This document shows positions 42,177 through 50,129 of a stretch of 64,000 nt of DNA, piece after piece. The position numbers were made by a program, and so were the translations under genes. The stretch is from Nocardioides sp. Root682 (GTDB lineage Bacteria; Actinomycetota; Actinomycetes; Propionibacteriales; Nocardioidaceae). Below the pieces are notes generated by a model. It was not told the DNA's origin, made no database searches, and saw nothing but the letters and a program-made list of their open reading frames with translations. How positions within the stretch are numbered: the stretch's first letter is position 1; each line of letters starts with the position of its first letter. Where the stretch lies: NCBI RefSeq assembly GCF_001427795.1, contig NZ_LMHJ01000003.1, positions 426,204-490,203 on the forward strand, in the 5' to 3' direction.

Positions 42177-42755
42177 TCAGCCCTGGCACCAGACGCTGCC
42201 GTAGGGACCGACGGTCGACCGGCGGTCCGTGACGCGGCCGTCGATGAGGATCTCGCACGTGACGGGCTGACCGTCGGCACGCGCCTGCACGAACGCGACG
42301 GCGTAGTCGGGGTTGCCGAACGCGACCGTGGACATCGACCAGCTGTTGCTGTTCTCGACGTGGGAGCCCTGGGAGTTGTTGGTGCTCGTCGGGACGATGT
42401 AGGCGACCAGCCCGAGCGGGTGCCGGGCACGCCACCGGATCGTCACCTCGTGCTTCTCGGCGGAGTACGACGCACCGTTCCCGCGTATGCCGCCCGGCTG
42501 GACGCCGAGACCGGGAAAGTTGTTGCCGAAGGCGGCCGGCAGCTCGCTCGACTCGATGATCTTCGGCTTCTTCTTGGTCGTGGCCTGTTCGGTCGCGAGG
42601 GTCGTGACGTCCTCGCCCGCGCGAGGGCGACCATCGTCGATGGCCCGCTCGGGTGAGTCGGGGCGGAGCAGGACGATGACGCCGACGGTGACCATCACCA
42701 GGATGGCCGCCCAGATGAAGAACACCCTCGTCTGGGCCCCCGGTGTGTCGCGCAT
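42177..42755 (-). CDS. membrane-anchored MmpS-like secreted protein
   Basis: A 192-aa protein with one N-terminal membrane helix (about 10-30, VFFIWAAILVMVTVGVIVLL), a basic/polar linker, and an extracytoplasmic beta-sandwich domain (about 90-192). That domain contains EVTIRWRA and ends VTCEILIDGR and GSVWCQ. The paired Cys and the closing pattern resemble the MmpS accessory-protein fold. MmpS usually partners an MmpL transporter, but none is adjacent. The assignment rests on fold-like pattern, not clear identity. Confidence 0.65.
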   Translation of the reverse strand: MRDTPGAQTRVFFIWAAILVMVTVGVIVLLRPDSPERAIDDGRPRAGEDVTTLATEQATTKKKPKIIESSELPAAFGNNFPGLGVQPGGIRGNGASYSAEKHEVTIRWRARHPLGLVAYIVPTSTNNSQGSHVENSNSWSMSTVAFGNPDYAVAFVQARADGQPVTCEILIDGRVTDRRSTVGPYGSVWCQG

Positions 42756-42880
42756 GTCCCTACAACGACGGGTGGCGCCACGTGGCTATGGCCCGCGCCG
42801 GTGAACGGTCCTGTGACGTTCACCGCGCAGCCCCTTGGTGATCGCGTCCCGGTCGTCGGGAGCCGGTTGCCTCTCGGAAC

Positions 42881-44509
42881 GTGACGTTGCTCTGGGACGA
42901 CCAGACCCGCCTCGGTGAGCTGCGAGTCGGGCGCCGTACGACGGTGGTCGCCGGCCTCTCCGGCGCGGCGGTCCTCGGCCTCGCCGACCGATGGCCGAGC
43001 TTCGTGGAACGGCGCCGGGACCTGACGTCGGGCGTGCGCAGCGGTGAGGTCACGACGAGCTCCGCAGTGCTGTGGTCCCGTGCGGTCGAGCCGAGCCGGA
43101 TGATGGTGCGCCTGTCGAGCGGCGGGCGGCTGCGGGGCACGATCCGCGGCCGTTGGGCCGATCCGCGCACCGATTTCACCGCGCGGATGCACCTGACCGA
43201 CCTCGCGCCCGGTCGGGAGTACGACGCCGAGGTGTGGTTCGAGACGCCGGAAGGGGAGCGGAGCGCGCCGCAGCTGCTGTCGTTCGCCACCGCACCGATC
43301 CATGGCGCCGCGCAGTCGATCGTGTGGTCCGGGGACACCAACGGCCAGGGCTGGGGGATCGATCGTGCGCGCGGCGGGATGACGGCGTACCGCGCGATGC
43401 TGGACCTGCGACCGGACCTGTTCATCCACGTCGGCGACACGATCTACGCCGACGAACCGATGGAGTCCTCGAAGCTCCTGCTCGAGAACGGCAGCACGTG
43501 GCAGAACGAGCTGACCGAGGAGGTCATGGTCGTCGCCGAGACCCTCGAGCACTTCCGCGGCCGGCACCGCTACCCGCTGCGCGACGACAACGTGCGCGAC
43601 TTCTACGCCGCCGTACCCTCGGCCGTGCAGTGGGACGACCACGAGACCTGCAACAACTGGTGGCCCGGCGAGACGATCGACGACGACCGCTACACCGAGC
43701 GGCGGGCCGACGTCCTGGCGTTGCGCGGGCGGCGGGCGTGGCAGGAGTACCAGCCGGTGCCGGTCAAGCGTCTGGTCCCGGCCGACGGGGACGGCTTCGT
43801 GCCGACCCGGCTCTACCGGAAGATCCCGCGCGGGCAGCACCTGGACCTGTTCCTGCTCGACATGCGCAGCTTCCGTGGAGGCAACCCTGCCGCCGACCCG
43901 CGCGACGCGCGTGCCCCGCAGGGGCTGCTCGGCCAGGAGCAGGAGGACTGGCTGATTGCAGGCCTGCGCCGCTCCACCGCCACGTGGAAGGTGATCTCGA
44001 TCGACCAGCCGCTCTCCGCGCCGGCCAAGCGTCTGCACGACCTCGACGGTGTGTCCAACGGCGACCCCGGCCGCCCGTTGGGGCGCGAGCCCGAGATCGG
44101 TCGCGTCCTCTCGGCGATCAAGCGTCACGGCATCAGGAACGTCGTCTGGATCACCGCTGACGTGCACTACACCGCGGCCAACCACTACTCCCCGGAGCGG
44201 GCGACGTTCACCGACTTCGAGCCGTTCTGGGAGTTCATCTCGGGGCCGCTGCACTGCTCACCGTTCACCGCACGGCCCGACGAGCTGGACCGCACCTTCG
44301 GCCCCCTCGTCCACTTCACCCACGGCAAGGACGAGTCGCTGCCGGTGAAGATCGCGCCGCGCCCTGACAACCAGCACATCGGCCAGCTCTCCATCGCGCC
44401 CTCAGGAGAGCTGACCGTGCGCTTGTACGACGCCGTCGGGACCGTGCTGTGGCAGCGGGTCCTCGAGCCGGATCAGTCGGCGACGGACTCGCGTTCCTCG
44501 CGGCTGTAG
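42881..44509 (+). CDS. alkaline phosphatase D (PhoD)-family metallophosphoesterase
   Basis: A 542-aa enzyme. An N-terminal Ig-like PhoD_N domain (RSGEVTTSSAVLWSRA) is followed by the metallophosphatase core: WSGDTNGQ, IHVGDTIYADEP, VQWDDHETCNNWW, FLLDMRSFRGG and ITADVHYTAANHY, which supply the metal ligands. Canonical PhoD is exported by Tat. Here the N-terminus has an RRTTVVAGLSGAAVLGLA segment with two Arg followed by a hydrophobic run, consistent with a Tat-type signal, though weak. Its role is phosphate release from phosphoesters. The 3' end overlaps the convergent VWA gene by 37 bases. Confidence 0.9.
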   Translation: MTLLWDDQTRLGELRVGRRTTVVAGLSGAAVLGLADRWPSFVERRRDLTSGVRSGEVTTSSAVLWSRAVEPSRMMVRLSSGGRLRGTIRGRWADPRTDFTARMHLTDLAPGREYDAEVWFETPEGERSAPQLLSFATAPIHGAAQSIVWSGDTNGQGWGIDRARGGMTAYRAMLDLRPDLFIHVGDTIYADEPMESSKLLLENGSTWQNELTEEVMVVAETLEHFRGRHRYPLRDDNVRDFYAAVPSAVQWDDHETCNNWWPGETIDDDRYTERRADVLALRGRRAWQEYQPVPVKRLVPADGDGFVPTRLYRKIPRGQHLDLFLLDMRSFRGGNPAADPRDARAPQGLLGQEQEDWLIAGLRRSTATWKVISIDQPLSAPAKRLHDLDGVSNGDPGRPLGREPEIGRVLSAIKRHGIRNVVWITADVHYTAANHYSPERATFTDFEPFWEFISGPLHCSPFTARPDELDRTFGPLVHFTHGKDESLPVKIAPRPDNQHIGQLSIAPSGELTVRLYDAVGTVLWQRVLEPDQSATDSRSSRL

Positions 44510-45126
44510 TCGGCCATCATCGGAGCCGGCGCTCCTGGCGGGGCGACAGACCGGTCACCGCGGAGCTTGCCCAGCTTCTGCGACGTCATGGCCATCACGT
44601 CGCGACTCTTGCCGCGCCCGTAGGTGACCGATGCGCCGGCAGAGACGCCGAGGCTGGTGCCGACCTCGATCGCGTCCTGGTCGGCCCCCATGTAGAGGAA
44701 CTGCCACGCGAAGCCGTTGGTCTGCTGCTCGACGAGCGCCTTGATCGCGGGGTGGGTCCACTCCTGGCTGGAGTTCTCGTGGCCGTCGGTCATCACCGCG
44801 ACGATCACGGTCCCGGGACGGTCGTCCTCCTTCAGCGCGGCCAGCTCCTGGCCGGCCGTGGTGATCAGTCGGCCCATCGCGTCGAGCAGCGCGGTCGAGC
44901 CGCGCGGCTGCAGGTCCAGGGTCGGCACGTCCGCGATCGGGACGTTGGCGAACACGACGTCGTACTCGTTGTCGAACTGGGCGAGGGTGACCCGGCAGTC
45001 ACCCGGGACAGCACGCTGCTCGGCGATGAAGGCGGCAAAACCTCCCTCGGTGTCGGCCTTGATGGACTGCATCGATCCGCTGCGGTCGAGCAGGAAGTAC
45101 AGGTGGGTGAGGTCGGCTCGAGTCAT
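44473..45126 (-). CDS. von Willebrand factor type A domain protein
   Basis: A 217-aa soluble VWA protein. The MIDAS metal site is DRSGSMQS (D-x-S-x-S), then Thr in the GSTALLDAMG loop and Asp in VMTDGHENSS. The rest, including FLYMGADQDAIEVG, fits the YegL-like cytoplasmic group. These proteins often assist MoxR ATPases or TerD-type systems, but none is nearby. It is 35 bases downstream of a hypothetical gene in the same direction, likely one operon. Its C-terminus overlaps the phoD-type gene on the other strand. Confidence 0.88.
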   Translation of the reverse strand: MTRADLTHLYFLLDRSGSMQSIKADTEGGFAAFIAEQRAVPGDCRVTLAQFDNEYDVVFANVPIADVPTLDLQPRGSTALLDAMGRLITTAGQELAALKEDDRPGTVIVAVMTDGHENSSQEWTHPAIKALVEQQTNGFAWQFLYMGADQDAIEVGTSLGVSAGASVTYGRGKSRDVMAMTSQKLGKLRGDRSVAPPGAPAPMMADYSREERESVAD

Positions 45127-45161
45127 GATTCCTCCATTCGGGCGCCGATCGGGCGCCGCTC

Positions 45162-45635
45162 TCATTGGCTCCGTCGCGGCTTGAACCGCATCGGCGCCGG
45201 TGCTGCGGCGGGTTGCCGCGGTTGACCGGTCTCGAGGTCGTACTTCGCACGTTCGACCCCGGCGGCCGTGACGCGCCCCCGGTCGTCGGCGTACGCCGCA
45301 AGGCTGCGGGTGCGCGCCAGACGCGGGCCGACGGCGTTCTCCGTGAGCCCGGCCTGCGCCCCTGCCCCACGCAGGGACGCCTGACCGGTCAGCACGGCGG
45401 CTGCCATCGCCTCGTCGAGGATCTCGGTGAGGCGATCGGCGGCTTCCCGAAGGTAGGGCAGGGCCCCGACGGAATCGCGGGACTCCGCCTCGTCCAGCGC
45501 CCGTCGTACGACGGCCAGCGCCTCGCGCGACGGCCCGGCCAGTGGCCCAGACAGTGGCCCGGCCAGTGGCGCAGCGGGGGCTCCTGCAGGGGGCGCGGGG
45601 GGAGTCGGGCGGTCGCCTCGCTTCGGTTCGGTCAT
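45162..45635 (-). CDS. hypothetical protein with Pro/Ala-rich N-terminus, partner of the VWA gene
   Basis: A 157-aa protein. Residues 1-40 are Pro/Ala/Gly-rich with a GPLSGPLAGP repeat. Then a helical segment (EALAVVRRALDEAESRDSVG, LREAADRLTEILDEAMAAAV) and a helix-turn-helix-like stretch (LRGAGAQAGLTENAVGPRLA), which could bind DNA. It ends in a basic tail (MRFKPRRSQ). No family recognised. The start at MTEPKRGDRP is preferred; a longer frame adds a Cys-containing start without support. Shares transcription with the VWA gene. Confidence 0.7.
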   Translation of the reverse strand: MTEPKRGDRPTPPAPPAGAPAAPLAGPLSGPLAGPSREALAVVRRALDEAESRDSVGALPYLREAADRLTEILDEAMAAAVLTGQASLRGAGAQAGLTENAVGPRLARTRSLAAYADDRGRVTAAGVERAKYDLETGQPRQPAAAPAPMRFKPRRSQ

Positions 45636-45772
45636 GCCGTCCATGGTGCCGCACAAACTGCGGTAACGCAAGGAGTGCGGCGCCGCAGTTGGTGCAGGAT
45701 CGGCGGTGAGCCGTCCCGCTCCCGGTAATCGGGAAGCCTTGGCGACAGTTCGTCGTTACATTGGATACGCCT

Positions 45773-47257
45773 ATGACGAACCATGCTGAAGACTTCTCGC
45801 TCGATTCCGCCCTCCGCGCCACCGAGGGCTGGGACGACCCCGACAACGACACCTTCGAGTCGGGCTACGCGCCTGCCTCCGCCGACGAGCCCACCGCGGG
45901 CGACATGGACCTGGCGGCGCGCCACGAGCTGCGTCGTGTCGCCGGGCTGCGCACCGAGCTCGAGGACATCTCCGAGGTCGAGTACCGCCAGCTCCGGCTC
46001 GAGCGCGTCGTGCTCGTCGGGGTGTGGACCGAGGGCACCGTCCAGGACCACGAGAACGCCATGGCCGAGCTCGCCCTGCTCGCCGAGACCGCCGGCTCCG
46101 AGGTGCTCGACGCGATCTACCAGCGTCGCCAGTCGCCCGACCCGGCGACGTACATCGGCCGCGGCAAGGTCGAGGGGCTGGCCGAGATCGTCCAGGCCAG
46201 CGGCGCCGACACCGTCATCTGTGACGGTGAGCTCGCCCCCTCGCAGCTGCGCAACCTGGAGGACCGGGTCAAGGTCAAGGTCGTCGACCGGACCGCGCTG
46301 ATCCTCGACATCTTCGCCCAGCACGCGAAGTCCGCCGAGGGCCAGGCACAGGTCGAGCTGGCCCAGCTCAGCTACATGAAGCAGCGGCTGCGTGGTTGGG
46401 GTGGCAACCTGTCGCGCCAGGCCGGTGGCCGCGTCGGCGCCGACGGCGCCGGTATCGGTGGCCGTGGTCCCGGTGAGACCAAGATCGAGACCGACCGGCG
46501 TCGCATCAACGACAAGATCGCCAAGCTCCGCCGCGACCTGAAGGTGATGAAGGGGACCCGCGACACCAAGCGCCAGGAGCGCCGTCGCAACCACATCCCC
46601 TCCGTCGCCATCGCCGGCTACACCAACGCCGGCAAGTCCTCCCTGCTCAACCGGCTGACCGGTGCAGGAGTGCTCGTCGAGGACTCCCTCTTCGCGACGC
46701 TGGACCCCACCACCCGTCGTACGACGACCGCAGACGGTCGCGTCTTCACGATGAGCGACACGGTCGGCTTCGTCCGGCACCTGCCGCACCAGCTGGTGGA
46801 GGCCTTCCGGTCGACGCTGGAGGAGGTCGCCGACGCCGACCTGATCGTGCACGTCGTCGACGGCTCGCACCCCGACCCCGAGGGCCAGCTCAACGCGGTC
46901 CGCGCGGTGCTCGCCGACATCGACGCCGGCGACGTCCCCGAGCTGGTCGTGATCAACAAGGTCGACGCCGCGGACCCGCTGGTCATCGACCGGTTGCTCC
47001 GCCGCGAGCCGCACTCCATCGCGGTCTCCGCTCACACCGGCGAGGGCATCAAGGAGGCGCTCGCCCTGATCGAGGGCGACCTCCCGCGTCCCCAGGTCGC
47101 GTTCTCCGCGCTGGTTCCCTACGCGCGCGGTGACCTGATCGACCGGATCCACCGCGACGGCGAGATCGCCACGATCGAGCACACGGCCGATGGCAGTCAC
47201 GTCACCGGCCGTACCTCCGAGGCACTGGCCGGCGAGCTCGCCGACTACGCCGTGTGA
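45773..47257 (+). CDS. hflX: GTPase HflX
   Basis: A 494-aa ribosome-associated GTPase that splits or rescues stalled 70S ribosomes under stress. The N-terminal HflX domain includes YIGRGKVEGL and FDGELAPSQLRNLE-like sequence (VICDGELAPSQLRNLED), then a Gly-rich loop (GRGPGETKIETDRRRI). The G domain has G1 GYTNAGKSSLLNR, G3 DTVGFVRHLP and G4 NKVDAADP. The acidic N-terminal extension is typical of actinobacteria. ATG at 45773 chosen; an in-frame TTG four codons earlier is possible. Confidence 0.95.
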   Translation: MTNHAEDFSLDSALRATEGWDDPDNDTFESGYAPASADEPTAGDMDLAARHELRRVAGLRTELEDISEVEYRQLRLERVVLVGVWTEGTVQDHENAMAELALLAETAGSEVLDAIYQRRQSPDPATYIGRGKVEGLAEIVQASGADTVICDGELAPSQLRNLEDRVKVKVVDRTALILDIFAQHAKSAEGQAQVELAQLSYMKQRLRGWGGNLSRQAGGRVGADGAGIGGRGPGETKIETDRRRINDKIAKLRRDLKVMKGTRDTKRQERRRNHIPSVAIAGYTNAGKSSLLNRLTGAGVLVEDSLFATLDPTTRRTTTADGRVFTMSDTVGFVRHLPHQLVEAFRSTLEEVADADLIVHVVDGSHPDPEGQLNAVRAVLADIDAGDVPELVVINKVDAADPLVIDRLLRREPHSIAVSAHTGEGIKEALALIEGDLPRPQVAFSALVPYARGDLIDRIHRDGEIATIEHTADGSHVTGRTSEALAGELADYAV

Positions 47258-47261
47258 CCAA

Positions 47262-47318
47262 CGCACCTGACGAATCTGCTGTCATTTCGGCGAATTCGCA
47301 GCGCGTTCGTCAGGTGCG
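47262..47318. terminator. perfect 13-bp inverted repeat after hflX
   Basis: CGCACCTGACGAA (47262-47274) and TTCGTCAGGTGCG (47306-47318) are exact reverse complements around a 31-base loop that contains smaller self-complementary parts (CTGC...GCAG). It lies between hflX and the SGNH hydrolase gene. No T-run follows, so it may be a terminator, a processed repeat element or an operator-like palindrome. Confidence 0.6.
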
Positions 47319-47333
47319 ACGGATGATCTGGGC

Positions 47334-48020
47334 GTGACTCGGCGCATCACCCGTCCCCGGCTTCTCCTGTCCGTGCTCGCGACGCTGTTGGTCGTCGCCG
47401 TGAGTACGACGGTGCTGGCGCGCGCCGGTGCCCGACCCGACCGGTGTGCGGTGATCGGCGAACGCGCCGAGGCGCGGGCTTCGCTCGTGACGGGTTCCGG
47501 GGCAGACGTCCTGGTGATCGGCGACTCCTACTCCGTCGGCGCAGGCGTCCGCCGGAGCGAGTCGTGGCCGGTGCGCCTGCCCGGCCGGGTCCGCGTCGAC
47601 GGCTTCTCCGGCAGCGGGTTCACGGTCGGTGCGAGCGGCTGTGGCGACGTCTCCTACGCCACGCGCGCGGCGCGTTCGCTGAGTGGTGCGACCGACCTGG
47701 TCGTCGTCGAAGGTGGGCTCAACGACTACGACCAGTCGCTCGCCGATCTCGAGGCAGGGTTCGCGCGCCTGGTCCGGGTGCTCGACGGCCGCCACGTGCT
47801 CGTCGTGGGTCCGCCCCCGGCGCCGGAACGCCCGCGCGCCTCGGTGGAGGCCGTCGACGCGGCTCTCGCGCGGCTCTCGGCGGCCCAGGGGATGCCGTAC
47901 CTGAGCATGCTGGGGGTGGACCTCGCCTATCTCGACGACGACCTCCACCCCGACCCCGCCGGACACCGGGTCTTCGGCGACCTGGTGGCTGAGAAGGTCA
48001 GGACCATGTTCGTCGAGTAA
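47334..48020 (+). CDS. secreted SGNH/GDSL-type hydrolase
   Basis: A 228-aa serine hydrolase. N-terminal signal/anchor (LLLSVLATLLVVAVSTTVLA, about residues 10-30). Block I is VLVIGDSYSVGAG with the catalytic Ser, the oxyanion Gly/Asn are in VVEGGLNDYD, and block V is LDDDLHPDPAGH with catalytic Asp and His. It probably removes an acyl or acetyl group from a cell-envelope polymer. The last codons GTC-GAG-TAA coincide with a REP-like element that supplies the stop. Confidence 0.88.
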   Translation: MTRRITRPRLLLSVLATLLVVAVSTTVLARAGARPDRCAVIGERAEARASLVTGSGADVLVIGDSYSVGAGVRRSESWPVRLPGRVRVDGFSGSGFTVGASGCGDVSYATRAARSLSGATDLVVVEGGLNDYDQSLADLEAGFARLVRVLDGRHVLVVGPPPAPERPRASVEAVDAALARLSAAQGMPYLSMLGVDLAYLDDDLHPDPAGHRVFGDLVAEKVRTMFVE

Positions 48021-48051
48021 CCGCGAGGAACGAGCGGCGTATCGAGACGCC
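48010..48051. repeat. REP-like palindrome overlapping the SGNH hydrolase stop codon
   Basis: The left end TCGTCGAGTA and right end GGCGTATCGAGACGCC match the 48-bp elements at 8309 and 57464, with a diverged centre. It overlaps the hydrolase gene so that the element's GTCGAGTAA provides the final Val, Glu and stop. Confidence 0.7.
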
Positions 48052-48098
48052 TGTGGAGGGATGACGGGCAGGTCGGCGCCACCATCTAGGGTTCTCCG

Positions 48099-50129
48099 GT
48101 GACCACTGACGCCGCACCGCAGACCAACCCCGTCCGGGAGTTGCTCGCGACCGCGGTGGCCGCGCTCGGTGGCCAGGAGCGCGACGGCCAGGTCGCCATG
48201 GCCGATGCCGTCGCCGGCGCCTTCGCCGACAAGGAGCACCTGCTGATCCAGGCAGGCACGGGCACGGGCAAGTCGCTCGGCTACCTCGTCCCTGCGCTGC
48301 TCCACGACAGGCGGGTCGTGATCGCCACGGCCACCCTCGCCCTGCAGCACCAGCTCGTCGAGCGCGACCTGCCGCGGCTGGTCAAGGCCGTCGGTACGAC
48401 GCCGGGCCTCGACGCGTCGTACGCCGTCCTCAAGGGCCGCTCCAACTACGCCTGCCTGCACCGGATCCGCGAGGGCGCCCCCGACGAGCAGGGCGAGCTG
48501 ATCCAGATCCCCGAGGGCACGATGGGGGCGAAGGTCCTCGAGCTGCGCAAGTGGGCCGAGAAGGCATCCAAGGACAAGCAGACCGGCGAGCGCGACGAGG
48601 CGCCACGCCACACCGAGAAGGAGTGGCGCCAGGTCAGCGTCTCCGCGCGCGAGTGCCTCAGTGCCAGCAAGTGCGCCTACGGCGAGGAGTGCTTCGCTGA
48701 GCGCGCGAAGGAGAAGGCGCAGCGCTCCCACCTGATCATCACCAACCACTCGCTGCTCGCGATCGACGCGATCGAGGGCATCCCGATGATTCCCGAGTAC
48801 GACGCCGTCGTGATCGACGAGGCCCACGAGCTCGCCGCCCGGGTGACCCAGGCCGCGACCGACGAGCTGTGGGCAGCCGAGGTCGAGCGGGCGGCTCGGC
48901 GCAGCATCCGCCACGTCGAGGGCAACGAGGCCGACGACCTCGCCGACGCGGCGGACGCCCTGCGTGCCGCGGTGTCGGAGGCGCCGTCCGGCCGGTTCGA
49001 GACCCTGCCCGAGGACCTGTCCGACGCCCTGGTGCTGGTCCGTGACGCGGCCCGCGCCTGCGCCTCGGCCTTCCCCAAGGCCGAGACCGGCAAGTCGTCA
49101 GGCCAGGAGCCGGACCCGGCCCTCACCCAGGCCAAGGGGATGGTGCAGGAGGTGTTCGCCACCGCGGAGCGGATGGCGGCGTGCTCGGAGGCCGACGTGC
49201 TGTGGCGCACCGAGGGCACCGACCGGATCCCGCCGACCCTGTGTGTCGCGCCGCTCCAGGTGTGGGGCCCGATGCGCGACAAGCTGCTGACCGACAACAC
49301 GGTGGTGCTGACCTCGGCGACCCTGATGCTCGGCGGCGACTTCGACTCGATCGCCACCTCGGTCGGCCTGAAACCGTCCGAACGCTCAGCCGGCGGCGAG
49401 GCCGCTGGTCGAGGAGGTCGCGCAGCGACCGCCTCGAGACCTGAGGACGCCCAGCCCTGGCGCGGCCTCGACGTCGGCAGCCCGTTCGACTACCCCCGCC
49501 AGGGCATCCTGTACGTCGCACGCCACCTGCCACCGCCGGGACGTGACGGCCTGGGCCAGGCCCAGCTCGACGAGATCACCGAGCTGGTCGACGCGGCCGA
49601 GGGCCGCACCTTGGGGCTGTTCTCCAGTCGTCGCGCCGCGGAGGCCGCGGCCGAGCACGTCCGCACCGCGCTGCCGCACCTCACGACGCTGGCGCAGGGC
49701 GAGGCCCAGCTGCCCGAGCTCGCCCGCCAGTTCGTCGAGGACCCGCACACCAACCTGTTCGGCACCCTCGGGTTGTGGCAGGGCCTCGACGTCCCCGGCG
49801 ACACCTGCCAGCTGGTGATCATCGACAGGATCCCGTTCCCGCGCCCCGACGACCCGTTGATGAGCGCCCGTTCGAAGGCGGCCGACAAGGCCGGCGGCAA
49901 CGGCTTCATGCAGGTGTCCGCCACGCACGCGGCGCTGCTGCTGGCGCAGGGTTCAGGTCGCCTGATCCGTACGACGTCCGACCGGGGCGTGGTCGCCGTA
50001 CTCGACCCGAGGCTCGCGACGGCGCGCTACGGCTCGTTCCTCAAGTCGAGCCTGCCGCCGATGTGGGCGACGACCGACCCGGCCATGGTCCGGGCTGCGC
50101 TGCAGCGGCTCAGCCGCGCACAGCCCTGA
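48099..50129 (+). CDS. dinG: DinG/XPD-type iron-sulfur DNA helicase, with an in-frame REP-like insert
   Basis: A 676-aa superfamily 2 helicase (5'-3' polarity in the family) acting on forked or R-loop DNA. Walker A LIQAGTGTGKSLGYL, TLALQHQLVERDLP, four Cys (NYACLHR, ARECLSASKCAYG, EECFAE) for the [4Fe-4S] cluster, DEAH box VVIDEAHELA, GLWQGLDVPG and AQGSGRLIRT (motif VI). A REP-like palindrome at 49405-49441 is translated as a Gly/Arg/Ala-rich loop between the two motor domains. No SOS box seen upstream. Overlaps the convergent protease gene by 20 bases. Orthology to dinG versus a YoaA-type helicase is uncertain. Confidence 0.92.
   Translation: MTTDAAPQTNPVRELLATAVAALGGQERDGQVAMADAVAGAFADKEHLLIQAGTGTGKSLGYLVPALLHDRRVVIATATLALQHQLVERDLPRLVKAVGTTPGLDASYAVLKGRSNYACLHRIREGAPDEQGELIQIPEGTMGAKVLELRKWAEKASKDKQTGERDEAPRHTEKEWRQVSVSARECLSASKCAYGEECFAERAKEKAQRSHLIITNHSLLAIDAIEGIPMIPEYDAVVIDEAHELAARVTQAATDELWAAEVERAARRSIRHVEGNEADDLADAADALRAAVSEAPSGRFETLPEDLSDALVLVRDAARACASAFPKAETGKSSGQEPDPALTQAKGMVQEVFATAERMAACSEADVLWRTEGTDRIPPTLCVAPLQVWGPMRDKLLTDNTVVLTSATLMLGGDFDSIATSVGLKPSERSAGGEAAGRGGRAATASRPEDAQPWRGLDVGSPFDYPRQGILYVARHLPPPGRDGLGQAQLDEITELVDAAEGRTLGLFSSRRAAEAAAEHVRTALPHLTTLAQGEAQLPELARQFVEDPHTNLFGTLGLWQGLDVPGDTCQLVIIDRIPFPRPDDPLMSARSKAADKAGGNGFMQVSATHAALLLAQGSGRLIRTTSDRGVVAVLDPRLATARYGSFLKSSLPPMWATTDPAMVRAALQRLSRAQP
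49405..49441. repeat. REP-like palindrome translated within the dinG-like gene
   Basis: CTGGTCGAGGAGGTCGCGCA continues with GCGACCGCCTCGAGACC: GGTCGAGG pairs with CCTCGAGACC (one bulge) and GGTCGC with GCGACC. In frame it encodes a Gly-Arg-Gly-Gly-Arg loop between motor domains, where variable length is tolerated. Confidence 0.8.
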
